A stretch of DNA of 64,000 bases, from the NCBI GenBank assembly GCA_945874665.1, contig CAMCHJ010000001.1:468634-532633 (forward strand), read 5' to 3'. The notes below the pieces were generated by a model that saw nothing but the letters and a program-made list of their open reading frames with translations, made no database searches and had not been told where the DNA came from. Both the position numbers and the translations under genes were made by a program. Of the stretch, positions 16,745 to 24,908 are shown one piece after another. Position 1 is the first letter of the stretch. The number at the start of each line of letters is the position of its first letter. Source of the stretch: Chitinophaga pinensis. GTDB lineage: Bacteria > Bacteroidota > Bacteroidia > UBA7662.

Positions 16745-17566
16745 TTACAATACTTGGATGAGGCGGATGTAGGCGTACACCATGGGAGCCGACAGGATAA
16801 GCGAGTCGAAACGGTCGAGCACACCGCCATGTCCTGGTAATAAACTGCCTGAGTCTTTGCGCTCAAAACTGCGCTTAAGCAGCGATTCGATGAGGTCGCC
16901 GTAAATGCCGCTTATCGATACAATGGCCGCGATAACCACCCAGTCGAGGCGGTCTAAGCTATCAAACATGGGCGCTACCACCAGCCAACCAAAGAGCAAA
17001 GCCGCCACAATGCCACCTAAACTGCCTTCAATGGTCTTATTGGGAGAGATGCGTTCGAATAATTTTGTTTTGCCGATGGCCCGACCAACCACATAGGCTC
17101 CTGAATCGCTTACCCAGAGAAAAATGAAGATCCCTAATACCAATTCGTAATTGTAAAAACCGAAGGGCAAAAAGGCCATGTAGTTTAATAGCGCAAAGGG
17201 CAGGGTGATGTAAAGCAATCCAAGCACCGTTAAGCCGATATTCTCAAAAGGCTTGTCGCGGTTTTTATACAACTCCACGAGAAAAAAGCTGGCGCAGATG
17301 GGAATAAGCAGCTCTAGCCATTCAAAGGGAACGAGCTGCGCGGCAGTTAAGGCGCACAATACATAAATGCTGGCACCGGCAAAAAGGGAGGCAAAATAAT
17401 CCCGTTTTTTGACCTTAGGCGCTGCCATTCGGTAGAACTCGAAGAGGCCCACCAAGCTGATAAACAGGAAAAATAAACTGAAATAGTAGAAGCCAGCGGT
17501 GAGGCTGAAAATAATTAGTCCCATGAGGACAGCCCCCGTCAGTATGCGTTGCACCAAATTATTCAT
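16745..17566 (-). CDS. cdsA: Phosphatidate cytidylyltransferase
   Basis: CdsA makes CDP-diacylglycerol from phosphatidate and CTP, the branch point of phospholipid synthesis. The 273-residue protein has about seven to eight membrane segments and the complete C-terminal family signature: WVSDSGAYVVGR, KTKLFERISPNKTIEGS, then GIYGDLIESLLKR and KDSGSLLPGHGGVLDRFDS with its conserved acidic residues. It starts 9 nt after the DUF2007 gene and belongs to the CPBP-DUF2007-cdsA operon. No hairpin terminator was seen after it. Confidence 0.95.
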   Translation of the reverse strand: MNNLVQRILTGAVLMGLIIFSLTAGFYYFSLFFLFISLVGLFEFYRMAAPKVKKRDYFASLFAGASIYVLCALTAAQLVPFEWLELLIPICASFFLVELYKNRDKPFENIGLTVLGLLYITLPFALLNYMAFLPFGFYNYELVLGIFIFLWVSDSGAYVVGRAIGKTKLFERISPNKTIEGSLGGIVAALLFGWLVVAPMFDSLDRLDWVVIAAIVSISGIYGDLIESLLKRSFERKDSGSLLPGHGGVLDRFDSLILSAPMVYAYIRLIQVL

Positions 17567-17575
17567 CTCAAAAAA

Positions 17576-17785
17576 TTATTGGTTGCGCTCCATTAATAAA
17601 AGCAGCGCTTCGGCGGTATGTTGTTGACTGGGAGGTACCATCACAGCAGCGCTACCAAACACTTGGTAAGAAGAATCACGCTGGTTCATCACAATGGCTT
17701 GCACCTCGTTTTCATCCAAGTAGGCTTTTACCAATTCGGCCTGCCAAGGGACTTCAGTTTCATAAATTTTAATCCAGTCGCTCAA
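17576..17785 (-). CDS. DUF2007 small protein
   Basis: The 69-residue protein has the DUF2007 pattern: a start WIKIYETEVPWQAELVKAYL, then a central VMNQRDSS and a VMVPPSQQ segment, consistent with a small ferredoxin-like or PII-like fold annotated as a putative signal-transducing protein. Function is unknown. Its ATG lies within the end of the CPBP protease gene (17-nt overlap) and it precedes cdsA, an arrangement common in Bacteroidota. Confidence 0.85.
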   Translation of the reverse strand: MSDWIKIYETEVPWQAELVKAYLDENEVQAIVMNQRDSSYQVFGSAAVMVPPSQQHTAEALLLLMERNQ

Positions 17786-18698
17786 ATGCTCCTTCTTTTT
17801 TGCGGCTCTGCAGCCAATAAAGCAATAAAATAGTTAATAACACACTCGCAATAACCGTCCACAAGGGAAGCGCACTCAGCTGTTCTTCTTCAAAACTCAC
17901 CCAACCGTTGCGCATGCTGTATTCGCCAAGTACGGCCACGCCATTGTTTACAAAGTGTCCAAAGATAGCGGGTAAAAGGCTTCCCGTCCAAAAAACAAGG
18001 TAGCCAAAGCACGCGCCGAGCAGCATACGGGGCAAAAACCCAAACCATTGCATGTGAATGGCACTGAAGAGGATGGCGGTTACCCAGATGGCGATGTGCG
18101 GGTTCCGGCTGGCTTGGAAAAAGCTACGTTGCAGGATGCCGCGGAAAATGATTTCTTCGCCAACGGCTGGTAGCAGCACCAAAATGCCGATGTTAATGAG
18201 CAAGGCGGTGATGTCTGTGCGCTGCATGAGCAAGCCGATAGTTTTTTCTGCTTGGGCTTCGCTGGCCCGAAGTTGATTTTCGAGCTCGGTCCAGGCGGCG
18301 GGTAGCTCAATGCCCTGGTTCCAGCCATAAACGGTGTAGATGAGGGGGATGCTACCTACTATGAGAGCCAAAACTGCGGCATAGGTAGTAAAACTGACTT
18401 TGTGCTGCAGACCGAAGGTGGCAAAGGGGGTGTTAAAATCCCAATAATAACTAAAAATGAGGCCGGGTACCAGGAATACACCGATGGCGGTAATGCCTTG
18501 CAGGTACCAAATGAGGGGAATGATGGCTGGGTCCTCTAAGTTACCGTCCATCATGGCGGTGGCAGGTAAACCAGTAACCGCTAGCGAACTGCTGAGGGCA
18601 ATCATGGCTAAAAGTCCACCGCTCAGCATGCACAACAGCACCAAAAGCAGCATTTGGAGGAAGGGTGGGTGCTCGCGCAAGGACTTATCTGACAGCAT
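17769..18698 (-). CDS. CPBP family intramembrane metalloprotease
   Basis: The 309-residue membrane protein carries the Abi/CAAX-protease motifs: EEIIFRG (181-187) with the two catalytic glutamates and arginine, a histidine in FSAIHM (H215), and a later GHFVNNG motif. It has about eight membrane segments. The family cleaves within the membrane, but the substrate here is unknown. It is the first gene of the CPBP-DUF2007-cdsA operon and diverges from dusB across a 40-bp region with a palindromic promoter element. Confidence 0.88.
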   Translation of the reverse strand: MLSDKSLREHPPFLQMLLLVLLCMLSGGLLAMIALSSSLAVTGLPATAMMDGNLEDPAIIPLIWYLQGITAIGVFLVPGLIFSYYWDFNTPFATFGLQHKVSFTTYAAVLALIVGSIPLIYTVYGWNQGIELPAAWTELENQLRASEAQAEKTIGLLMQRTDITALLINIGILVLLPAVGEEIIFRGILQRSFFQASRNPHIAIWVTAILFSAIHMQWFGFLPRMLLGACFGYLVFWTGSLLPAIFGHFVNNGVAVLGEYSMRNGWVSFEEEQLSALPLWTVIASVLLTILLLYWLQSRKKEGAFERLD

Positions 18699-18713
18699 TC
18701 GATCAATTTTTGC

Positions 18714-18723
18714 GTAAATTTAC
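18714..18723. promoter_or_regulatory. Palindromic shared -7 element between dusB and CPBP gene
   Basis: GTAAATTTAC is a 10-bp palindrome that provides TAAATTTA, a near-consensus -7 box, on both strands. Exactly 15 nt separate it from the dusB ATG (18739) and from the CPBP ATG (18698). It may be one bidirectional promoter. Confidence 0.5.
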
Positions 18724-18738
18724 ACGATTTTTTAGGCT

Positions 18739-19773
18739 ATGGTTCGTATTGGTGCACTTGAATTAGGTGAATTTCCGTTGTTGCTGGCTCCCATGGAGGA
18801 TGTGAGCGATCCGCCTTTCCGTGCGGTTTGCAAGGCCAATGGCGCTGATTTAATGTATACCGAGTTTATTTCGTCGGAAGGTTTGGTGCGCGATGCCCAC
18901 AAAAGCTTGCAAAAACTCGACATCTACGACGATGAGCGGCCGATGGGGATTCAGATTTTTGGAGGAGAGGAGGACGCCATGGTGCGGGCCATCGACAAAG
19001 TTGCCGAAGCCAGGCCGAATCTCATCGACATCAATTATGGTTGTCCGGTAAAGCAAGTGGTTTGCAAAGAGGCAGGTTCTGGCATGCTCCGCAACATTCC
19101 TAAATTGCTCAAAATTACGGAGGCCATGGTCAAACGCAGTCCGCTACCCATTACTGTTAAAACACGTTTGGGCTGGGATGAGGACAGCAAACAGGTGGTG
19201 TACTTGGCTGAGGCGCTGCAAGACATAGGGGTGCAGGCCATTGCCATTCACGGCCGTACGCGGGTGCAGATGTACAAGGGATCGGCCGACTGGACGCTTA
19301 TTGGCGAGGTAAAGAACAATGCCCGCATGCACATACCAGTGTTCGGCAACGGCGATATCGACAGTCCAGAAAAGGCAGTTTTATACAAAAACCGCTACGG
19401 TGTTGACGGTATCATGATTGGTCGCGCCGCCATCGGTTACCCTTGGATTTTCCGCGAAATCAAACATTTTATGGCCACAGGCGAAAACCTGGCGGCTCCC
19501 ACAACAGTGGAGCGCATTGATGTTTGTTTGCGTCATTTTGAGCGTTCATTGGAGTGGAAAGGCGAAAAACTGGGTATTTTAGAGATGCGTCGGCACTATA
19601 CCAATTACTTTAAGGGCTACCCGAACTTCAAGGAATACCGCATGCAAATGGTACAAAGTCTCGATGCCGAAGAAATTAGGCAGCTGCTGCGGCAGGTGGA
19701 GGCGCAATATGCAGGCTACGAGCCGCAGATCATCCGCTCACTGGGCGAGGTGAGCTATTCGGGTTGCGATTGA
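18739..19773 (+). CDS. dusB: tRNA-dihydrouridine synthase
   Basis: This FMN enzyme reduces uridines in the tRNA D-loop. The 344-residue protein has the flavin-binding start LLLAPMEDVSDPPFR (14-28), NYGCPVKQVV (99-108), TVKTRLGWDE, AIHGRTRVQMYKG, VFGNGDI and IGRAAIGYPW, all in the expected order of the TIM barrel, then a helical C-terminal domain. Length and motifs match the DusB group. It is a single gene with its start near a palindromic -7 element and a nested hairpin after its stop. Confidence 0.93.
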   Translation: MVRIGALELGEFPLLLAPMEDVSDPPFRAVCKANGADLMYTEFISSEGLVRDAHKSLQKLDIYDDERPMGIQIFGGEEDAMVRAIDKVAEARPNLIDINYGCPVKQVVCKEAGSGMLRNIPKLLKITEAMVKRSPLPITVKTRLGWDEDSKQVVYLAEALQDIGVQAIAIHGRTRVQMYKGSADWTLIGEVKNNARMHIPVFGNGDIDSPEKAVLYKNRYGVDGIMIGRAAIGYPWIFREIKHFMATGENLAAPTTVERIDVCLRHFERSLEWKGEKLGILEMRRHYTNYFKGYPNFKEYRMQMVQSLDAEEIRQLLRQVEAQYAGYEPQIIRSLGEVSYSGCD

Positions 19774-19780
19774 CGCAATT

Positions 19781-19837
19781 TGACCCGTTCCAGTATCATA
19801 GGGCTTTACAGGCAGCAGTTCAAAGCCGGGTCATTTT
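19781..19837 (+). terminator. Nested hairpin between convergent dusB and aminotransferase genes
   Basis: TGACCC (19781-19786) pairs with GGGTCA (19828-19833), and inside it GGCTTT (19802-19807) pairs with AAAGCC (19822-19827), followed by TTTTAAA. It begins 7 nt after the dusB stop. The loop is long for a classic terminator, so the call is tentative. Confidence 0.4.
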
Positions 19838-19879
19838 AAACTAGTTTGTTTGATGTGTTCGAGGCGCTGTGGAGTGCCT

Positions 19880-21136
19880 TTATTTCAGCGAATTAAGGGC
19901 TTTTTCGAGCGATGCCAAGGCCAATTGTACCTCTTCGGCTTTGCAGGTGCCCACGCTGAGGCGGTACCAGGTACTGCTTTCACTGGCCCCGAAGGCGTAA
20001 AAGGGCACCACAGCCAATCCTGCTGCTTCGAGTACAAAAGCGGTGATGTCGCGGGTGCTGTGGAGCTGCTTGCCCGCTGGTGTGGTTTTGCCAATTAAGT
20101 GGAGCTGTATGGTCAGGTAGATCGCGGCTTGCGGAGCGATGCAGTCGACCGGGTGGCCAGCTGTCTTGAGGCGCATGAAGCCTTGGTAAAAACCATCGAG
20201 GCGGTTGTGCACCTCGCTTTTGAAGCTGCTCAAAAAGCGATCTACTGCGGCACCATCGCGCAGGTATTGGGCCACGGCTACTTGCTCAGCTTTGGGTGCC
20301 CAAGCGCCCACGTGGCCTAAAATGGCTTTCATTTTATCGATGATAGGGCGTGGACCAAACGTCCAGCCTACCCGTACACCAGTCGCCGCAAAGGCCTTGG
20401 ATAAACCATCTACAAAAATAGTATACGCACGCATCTCTGGCCGCAAACTCACTGGGTCAAAATGCTGGGTACCGCCAAAAGTCAGCATCCAGTAAATTTG
20501 GTCATACATGAGGTACACAGGCTTGTGATCTGGCCCCCTGCGCTTGTTCTCGGCTAAAATAAGGTCGCAAATCTCGCCTAATTCAGCAGCGTCAAATACG
20601 GTGCCGGTAGGATTGAGTGGTGAGCAAACTGCCACCAGCGTAGCTTCTTGGATGTAGGGCGCGATTTGAGCAGCGGAGGGCATAAAATTCTCGGCCGGAC
20701 CTACTTGCAGCTCAATGCCTTGGGCGCGACTTAAATGGCAGTAGTGGTTGTTGTTCCAAGAAGGCACGGCATACACCACTTTGTCGCCTGGATCGAGTAA
20801 GGTTTGGTAAATGGCGTAAATCAACGGCCGGGCGCCTCCAGCAATGAGGTAATCGTCGGCAGCGTAGTCGAGTCCACCGTAGGTATGCATAAAATCGCGC
20901 ACCGACTCGCGCAGCTCGGTTACACCATTGGCGGCCGGGTAATTGGTATGGCCAGCGCTGTAAGCTTGTTGGATAGCCGTGTTGAGTTCGGAGGGAATGG
21001 GAAAAACCTTCGGGTCAAAATCGCCAATGGTGAAGTTGTAAATCTTTGCGCCTGCTTTTATTTTTTGGTTGATTTCACCGGCGAGTTTGATGATTTCGGA
21101 TCCGATCAGCTGATCGGCCATGTGTGATACTTGCAT
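19880..21136 (-). CDS. Class I/II PLP-dependent aminotransferase (aspartate aminotransferase-like)
   Basis: The 418-residue protein has the fold type I layout: NYPAANGVTELRESV near residues 60-74, the PLP-phosphate region GGARPLIYAIYQTLLDPGD, SPLNPTGTV, YDQIYW and the Schiff-base lysine in DGLSKAFAATGVRVGW (about residue 242), then the C-terminal carboxylate-binding arginine region YRLSVGTC. It transfers an amino group between an amino acid and a 2-oxo acid; the substrate is not determined. It stands alone, with a -7 box 15 nt before the ATG. Confidence 0.9.
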   Translation of the reverse strand: MQVSHMADQLIGSEIIKLAGEINQKIKAGAKIYNFTIGDFDPKVFPIPSELNTAIQQAYSAGHTNYPAANGVTELRESVRDFMHTYGGLDYAADDYLIAGGARPLIYAIYQTLLDPGDKVVYAVPSWNNNHYCHLSRAQGIELQVGPAENFMPSAAQIAPYIQEATLVAVCSPLNPTGTVFDAAELGEICDLILAENKRRGPDHKPVYLMYDQIYWMLTFGGTQHFDPVSLRPEMRAYTIFVDGLSKAFAATGVRVGWTFGPRPIIDKMKAILGHVGAWAPKAEQVAVAQYLRDGAAVDRFLSSFKSEVHNRLDGFYQGFMRLKTAGHPVDCIAPQAAIYLTIQLHLIGKTTPAGKQLHSTRDITAFVLEAAGLAVVPFYAFGASESSTWYRLSVGTCKAEEVQLALASLEKALNSLK

Positions 21137-21151
21137 GCCCTTAATTTGCTA

Positions 21152-21159
21152 CAAATATA
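21152..21159 (-). promoter_or_regulatory. -7 box TATATTTG of the aminotransferase
   Basis: A perfect TAnnTTTG match on the minus strand, 15 nt before the ATG at 21136. A short leader of about 11 nt is predicted. Confidence 0.6.
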
Positions 21160-21172
21160 GCAATTCAGCGGG

Positions 21173-22999
21173 TCATAACTGCTGCATTTCAATCAACCGC
21201 CTGTAGCTTCCGCTGCTTTGCATGAGTCCTTCATGGGTACCCGATTCTACAATTTCACCCTGCTGCAGCACCACAATCAGGTCGGCATGCTGGATGGTGC
21301 TCAGTCGGTGCGCCACAACAATCGACGTACGGTTTTCCATCAGGTGGGCCAAAGCTTCTTGCACCAGCTTTTCCGATTCGGTATCGAGGGCCGAGGTAGC
21401 TTCGTCGAGGATAAGTATAGGTGGATTTTTGAACACTGCCCGGGCAATACTCAGGCGCTGCCGCTGACCGCCGCTGAGCCGCGCGCCCCGGTCGCCGATC
21501 ACCGTATCGTAACCGTTTTCGAGTGCCATTATAAATTCGTGGGCATTTGCCACCCTCGCGGCTTCGATGATGCGGTCGCGGTTAGGCTGCTCCATACCAA
21601 AGGCAATGTTTGCTGCTATGGTGTCGTTAAACAGAATGCTTTCCTGGGTAACGATACCCATCAGTGCTCGTAATTCTTTGATTTTGAGCTGCCGTACATC
21701 TTGGCCATCCACCAAAACAGCCCCTTGTTGGGGGTCGATAAAACGGGGGATGAGGTCGGCAAGCGTGCTTTTACCACTGCCCGAAGGCCCCACCAAAGCC
21801 ACCATGCTGCCTTTAGGAATCCGCAGTTGGAGGTTACGCAATACCCATTCATCGCCGTATTTAAAGCTGAGGCCTTTGAGCTCGATGCCCGATTTAAAAT
21901 CTTGCACCGGCAAGGCATTAGGCGCTTCTACAATCGGATTTTCAGTGTCTAGCACCTCAAAAACCCGCTCTGCAGCCGCTAAGCCGCGTTGTAGATTGGT
22001 CATGGCGGTGGTCATGGCCTTCGCCGGCGGCAACAACTGCGAGTACAAAATGATGTAGGTGATAAATTCGCTGGCGCTGAGCTCGCTTTCGCCACTGATT
22101 ACCAGCTGACCTCCATACAAAATAATGCTCAATACCACGCCAATGCCCATGATCTCCGACAAAGGCGAAGCCAGTTCCTTTCGGTTAAATATGCTTTTGA
22201 GCGTTTGTCGGTAGCCGCTATTTTCGGCTTGAAATTTCTCCTTTACCGGCTCCTGTGCGTTAAAGGCCTTGATGATGCGGATACCACTGATGGTTTCTTC
22301 GATGATTGATAGGATGCTGCCAAGCTGCTCTTGTCCTTTGGTCGACGACCGCTTTAGCTTTTTGGAAATACTACCGATTACAAAGCCCGAAATGGGAAGT
22401 ACCAGAAAACTGAAAAAGGTGAGTTTTACTGAGATGGTGAACAGCAAAATGATGTAACCAATAAGCAAAAGCGGCTCCCGAAACACAGTTTGAATGGAGC
22501 TCACTACCGAGTTTTCGATTTCGGTAACATCGTTCGAAAGTACTGAAATGAGGTTGCCTTTGCGCTGGTTGTTGAAGTAGCGCACGTTTAAACTCACCAA
22601 GCGGTTGAAGAGCGCCTGCCGCAGCTTCATCACTACCATGGTGCGCATGCCAGTAAGCACCCGCTGGCTCCAGTAACGAAAAATATTCGACATCAATACG
22701 GTGAAAAGCACCACCCCACATACAAATTGAAGGGCGCCAATTTTGCCACTGGACTGTAGGATGTCGTAGAAATAATAGTTAAAAGCTGCTTTTACATAGC
22801 CTGCGCTGAAGCTGAATGCGGGCAGGACCAATTGCTCTGGGACCGTTTCTACCGTGTCGAAAATAATGTTCAGCAGCGGAATGAGCAAGGTGAAATTGAA
22901 TATCCCAAAAACGATGCTCAGCAGCGACAACAGCAAATAGCGCGGAATAAAATTGCGCAGCGGCCGTGCAAAACTGAGGATCTTAAAATAGGTTTTCAC
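21173..22999 (-). CDS. ABC exporter, MsbA-like (fused membrane and ATPase domains)
   Basis: The 608-residue half-transporter has six membrane segments (about 15-335) and a C-terminal ATPase: Walker A GPSGSGKST (404-412), Q-loop VTQESILFND, signature LSGGQRQR (508-515), Walker B ILILDEATSALD (528-539) and the H-loop VAHRLST. It most resembles lipid A or multidrug exporters of the MsbA group; the substrate is not proven. The start is a GTG at 22999, supported by the family's usual N-terminus KTYFKILSFARP. A -7 box lies only 4 nt upstream. A glycosyltransferase is divergent from it. Confidence 0.9.
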   Translation of the reverse strand: MKTYFKILSFARPLRNFIPRYLLLSLLSIVFGIFNFTLLIPLLNIIFDTVETVPEQLVLPAFSFSAGYVKAAFNYYFYDILQSSGKIGALQFVCGVVLFTVLMSNIFRYWSQRVLTGMRTMVVMKLRQALFNRLVSLNVRYFNNQRKGNLISVLSNDVTEIENSVVSSIQTVFREPLLLIGYIILLFTISVKLTFFSFLVLPISGFVIGSISKKLKRSSTKGQEQLGSILSIIEETISGIRIIKAFNAQEPVKEKFQAENSGYRQTLKSIFNRKELASPLSEIMGIGVVLSIILYGGQLVISGESELSASEFITYIILYSQLLPPAKAMTTAMTNLQRGLAAAERVFEVLDTENPIVEAPNALPVQDFKSGIELKGLSFKYGDEWVLRNLQLRIPKGSMVALVGPSGSGKSTLADLIPRFIDPQQGAVLVDGQDVRQLKIKELRALMGIVTQESILFNDTIAANIAFGMEQPNRDRIIEAARVANAHEFIMALENGYDTVIGDRGARLSGGQRQRLSIARAVFKNPPILILDEATSALDTESEKLVQEALAHLMENRTSIVVAHRLSTIQHADLIVVLQQGEIVESGTHEGLMQSSGSYRRLIEMQQL

Positions 23000-23003
23000 T
23001 TTT

Positions 23004-23011
23004 CAAAGGTA
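23004..23011 (-). promoter_or_regulatory. -7 box TACCTTTG, 4 nt before GTG of ABC exporter
   Basis: A perfect TAnnTTTG box on the minus strand separated from the GTG start by AAAA. The predicted transcription start falls at the start codon. Confidence 0.6.
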
Positions 23012-23052
23012 ATTGCTTTTGACAATAGGTGGTGCAGAATTCAGAAAGCGCT

Positions 23053-23060
23053 TATCTTCG
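23053..23060 (+). promoter_or_regulatory. -7-like box TATCTTCG of the glycosyltransferase gene
   Basis: This common variant of TAnnTTTG lies 14 nt before the ATG at 23075 and supports that start over longer frames. Confidence 0.5.
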
Positions 23061-23074
23061 TTGAGATTTTTCTT

Positions 23075-23911
23075 ATGCTTTCCATCATCACCTGCATCCA
23101 CAACCAATTGCCCATGAACCGCCTGTTTATGGAGGCGCTCATGAAACATACCGCCCAGCGTTTTGAGTTGATTGTGGTTGACAACGCGGGTAACGATGAC
23201 AGTGCCGATTTTTTTGAAGCCGCAGGAGCCATTGTAATTCGTAATGCCGCTAACATGGCCTATCCCGTGGCCCAAAACCAGGGCTTAGCAGTGGCCACCG
23301 GCGATTATGTGGCTTTTTTGAATAATGATGTGGTGGTGAGTAGGCATTGGGATAGCCAGTTGATTGAGCTGATGCAGGCCAAAGGACTCGACATCATCAG
23401 CCCTACCTCCATCGACCGGGCCGAAAGTCGCAAAAGCGGGCGTATGCTGCGGCGCCGCTGGAACCGCATCAAAGCACTAACTAAAATTTTGGGTATTGCG
23501 CACTGGAGTTTGCGGCTACGCATGCAGCTCATGTACGGCGACTGGAATCGTTTTTGCACGCAACGCAAGCTTAACTTTGAGGATTTGCTGGTAGAAGGCT
23601 TCAGCGGTCACAGTTTGTTGTTTAGTAAAAAGGGAGTGGAGCTATTGGGGCGTTGGGACGAGCGTATTTTGGAGGCGGACTTCGATCTCTATTTCCGCAC
23701 CTGGGAGCGCGCCCAGCGTATTGGCGATGTAAAACCCATTTATGTGGCTGCTGGGGTGTTTGTACACCACTACAGTCGGCTCACCATGGGCCAGCGCCCG
23801 CCTGCCTGGCAAGCCACCGAACCCATTATTTCGCTGGAAGAAAAATGGGGCAAGGCCTATGTGCAGGATAAAATTGCGCGTATGAGTGAGTATAGGGAAT
23901 TGTTAGGGTAG
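23075..23911 (+). CDS. Glycosyltransferase family 2
   Basis: The 278-residue protein starts with LSIITCIHNQ and has LIVVDNAGNDDSADFF, NMAYPVAQNQGL and FLNNDVVV, the family-2 motifs of the subgroup with NND in place of DXD. The frame is open upstream to 22832, but that part overlaps the divergent ABC exporter and the -7-like box at 23053-23060 points to the ATG at 23075. Placed next to an MsbA-like exporter, it may act in envelope glycan or lipid modification, which is inference. Confidence 0.87.
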   Translation: MLSIITCIHNQLPMNRLFMEALMKHTAQRFELIVVDNAGNDDSADFFEAAGAIVIRNAANMAYPVAQNQGLAVATGDYVAFLNNDVVVSRHWDSQLIELMQAKGLDIISPTSIDRAESRKSGRMLRRRWNRIKALTKILGIAHWSLRLRMQLMYGDWNRFCTQRKLNFEDLLVEGFSGHSLLFSKKGVELLGRWDERILEADFDLYFRTWERAQRIGDVKPIYVAAGVFVHHYSRLTMGQRPPAWQATEPIISLEEKWGKAYVQDKIARMSEYRELLG

Positions 23912-24150
23912 TGGCGCAAGCTTGCACCGGGCATACTACATAACCTATATCTGGGACAACAGCATTCTTTTTCTCGATGGTTTCTCCCACACGCCATCCA
24001 CCCATTAAAAACACAGTAGCTCCTTAGGCCTCTTTATCATCGTATATTTCTTCATTACTATAATTCCAGCGAAAATGAGCTAGCGATTATTTTTTGACAT
24101 AAGTTTATAAAGTTGTGCCCGTGAGCATAAATCTACTGGCCTAAAATGAA

Positions 24151-24158
24151 TAGATTTG
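24151..24158 (+). promoter_or_regulatory. -7 box TAGATTTG of scpB
   Basis: A perfect TAnnTTTG match 9 nt before the ATG at 24168. It argues against the upstream TTG at 24156, which lies inside the box. Confidence 0.6.
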
Positions 24159-24167
24159 TTGCGATTC

Positions 24168-24734
24168 ATGATTCAAAGTCCCGAGATATCCCCCTTATTG
24201 GCCCAGGCTGAGGCCCTTATTTTTGCGGCTGACAAGCCGTTGCCCTTGGCGGAGCTGTGTCGTTTGTTGCAAATGTTCAGGGAAGAAGCCCTTTCAGAGG
24301 GTGATTTGGCTGCGGAGTTGGAAAAGCTGCAAGCTATGTATGCCGCACGTGCTGGGGGTTTTGAATTGCGGATGGCGGGAGGAGGCTTTGCCTTTTACAC
24401 CAAGCCCGCGCACCAAGCTTTGCTGGCGATGGCGGTGGCTGAACGTTCGAAGAAGCGGTTATCGACGGCGGCCCTCGAAACCCTGTCGATCATAGCCTAT
24501 AAGCAGCCTGTGATCAAATCGGAGCTCGAGAGCATTCGTGGGGTGAGCTGCGATTACAGCATCCAGCGGTTGTTAGAGAAAAATTTGATTATCATGACAG
24601 GCAAAAGTGATGGTCCCGGTCGCCCGCTCCTTTATGGCACTTCCGATTTTTTTATGGAGTATTTTGGCATTAATAGTCTCAACGAGCTACCGCAGTTAAA
24701 GGAGTTGGAGCAAAATGAGAATAGTATCGGTTAG
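24168..24734 (+). CDS. scpB: Segregation and condensation protein B
   Basis: ScpB is the kite subunit of the Smc-ScpAB condensin, which organises the chromosome. The 188-residue protein has two winged-helix domains with the conserved region LSTAALETLSIIAYKQPV near residues 99-116, followed by SELESIRGVSCDYSIQRLLEK and GRPLLYGTSDFFMEYFG. The start at 24168 follows a -7 box. It lies upstream of the pseudouridine synthase gene in the same orientation, an arrangement common to many bacteria, although here a hairpin and a separate promoter lie between them. Confidence 0.93.
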   Translation: MIQSPEISPLLAQAEALIFAADKPLPLAELCRLLQMFREEALSEGDLAAELEKLQAMYAARAGGFELRMAGGGFAFYTKPAHQALLAMAVAERSKKRLSTAALETLSIIAYKQPVIKSELESIRGVSCDYSIQRLLEKNLIIMTGKSDGPGRPLLYGTSDFFMEYFGINSLNELPQLKELEQNENSIG

Positions 24735-24764
24735 CAGACCGATTTGCTTTTTGATATTGGTATC

Positions 24765-24794
24765 CCGCTGCTAAGGAAGCAAGTTGTGCAGCGG
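24765..24794 (+). terminator. Possible terminator hairpin after scpB
   Basis: CCGCTGC (24765-24771) pairs with GCAGCGG (24788-24794) across a 16-nt loop, 31 nt after the scpB stop. Only a weak T-rich tail (TAGTTTATAG) follows, so termination is uncertain. Confidence 0.35.
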
Positions 24795-24878
24795 TAGTTT
24801 ATAGTCCATAGCTCCTGTTCAATCCGTGGGACTAGACCTTATTAACATTCCCAGCGCGGCAATGTGAATAATTATCAT

Positions 24879-24886
24879 TACCTTTG
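24879..24886 (+). promoter_or_regulatory. -7 box TACCTTTG of the pseudouridine synthase gene
   Basis: A perfect TAnnTTTG match 22 nt before the ATG at 24909. An in-frame start at 24864 lies upstream of the box and is therefore rejected. Confidence 0.6.
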
Positions 24887-24908
24887 CGGAATATTTAATT
24901 ATTTTTTC

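Noticed and set aside
24864..24908. An upstream start of the pseudouridine synthase at 24864
   Set aside because: The promoter box at 24879-24886 lies downstream of it and the ATG at 24909 fits the family start.
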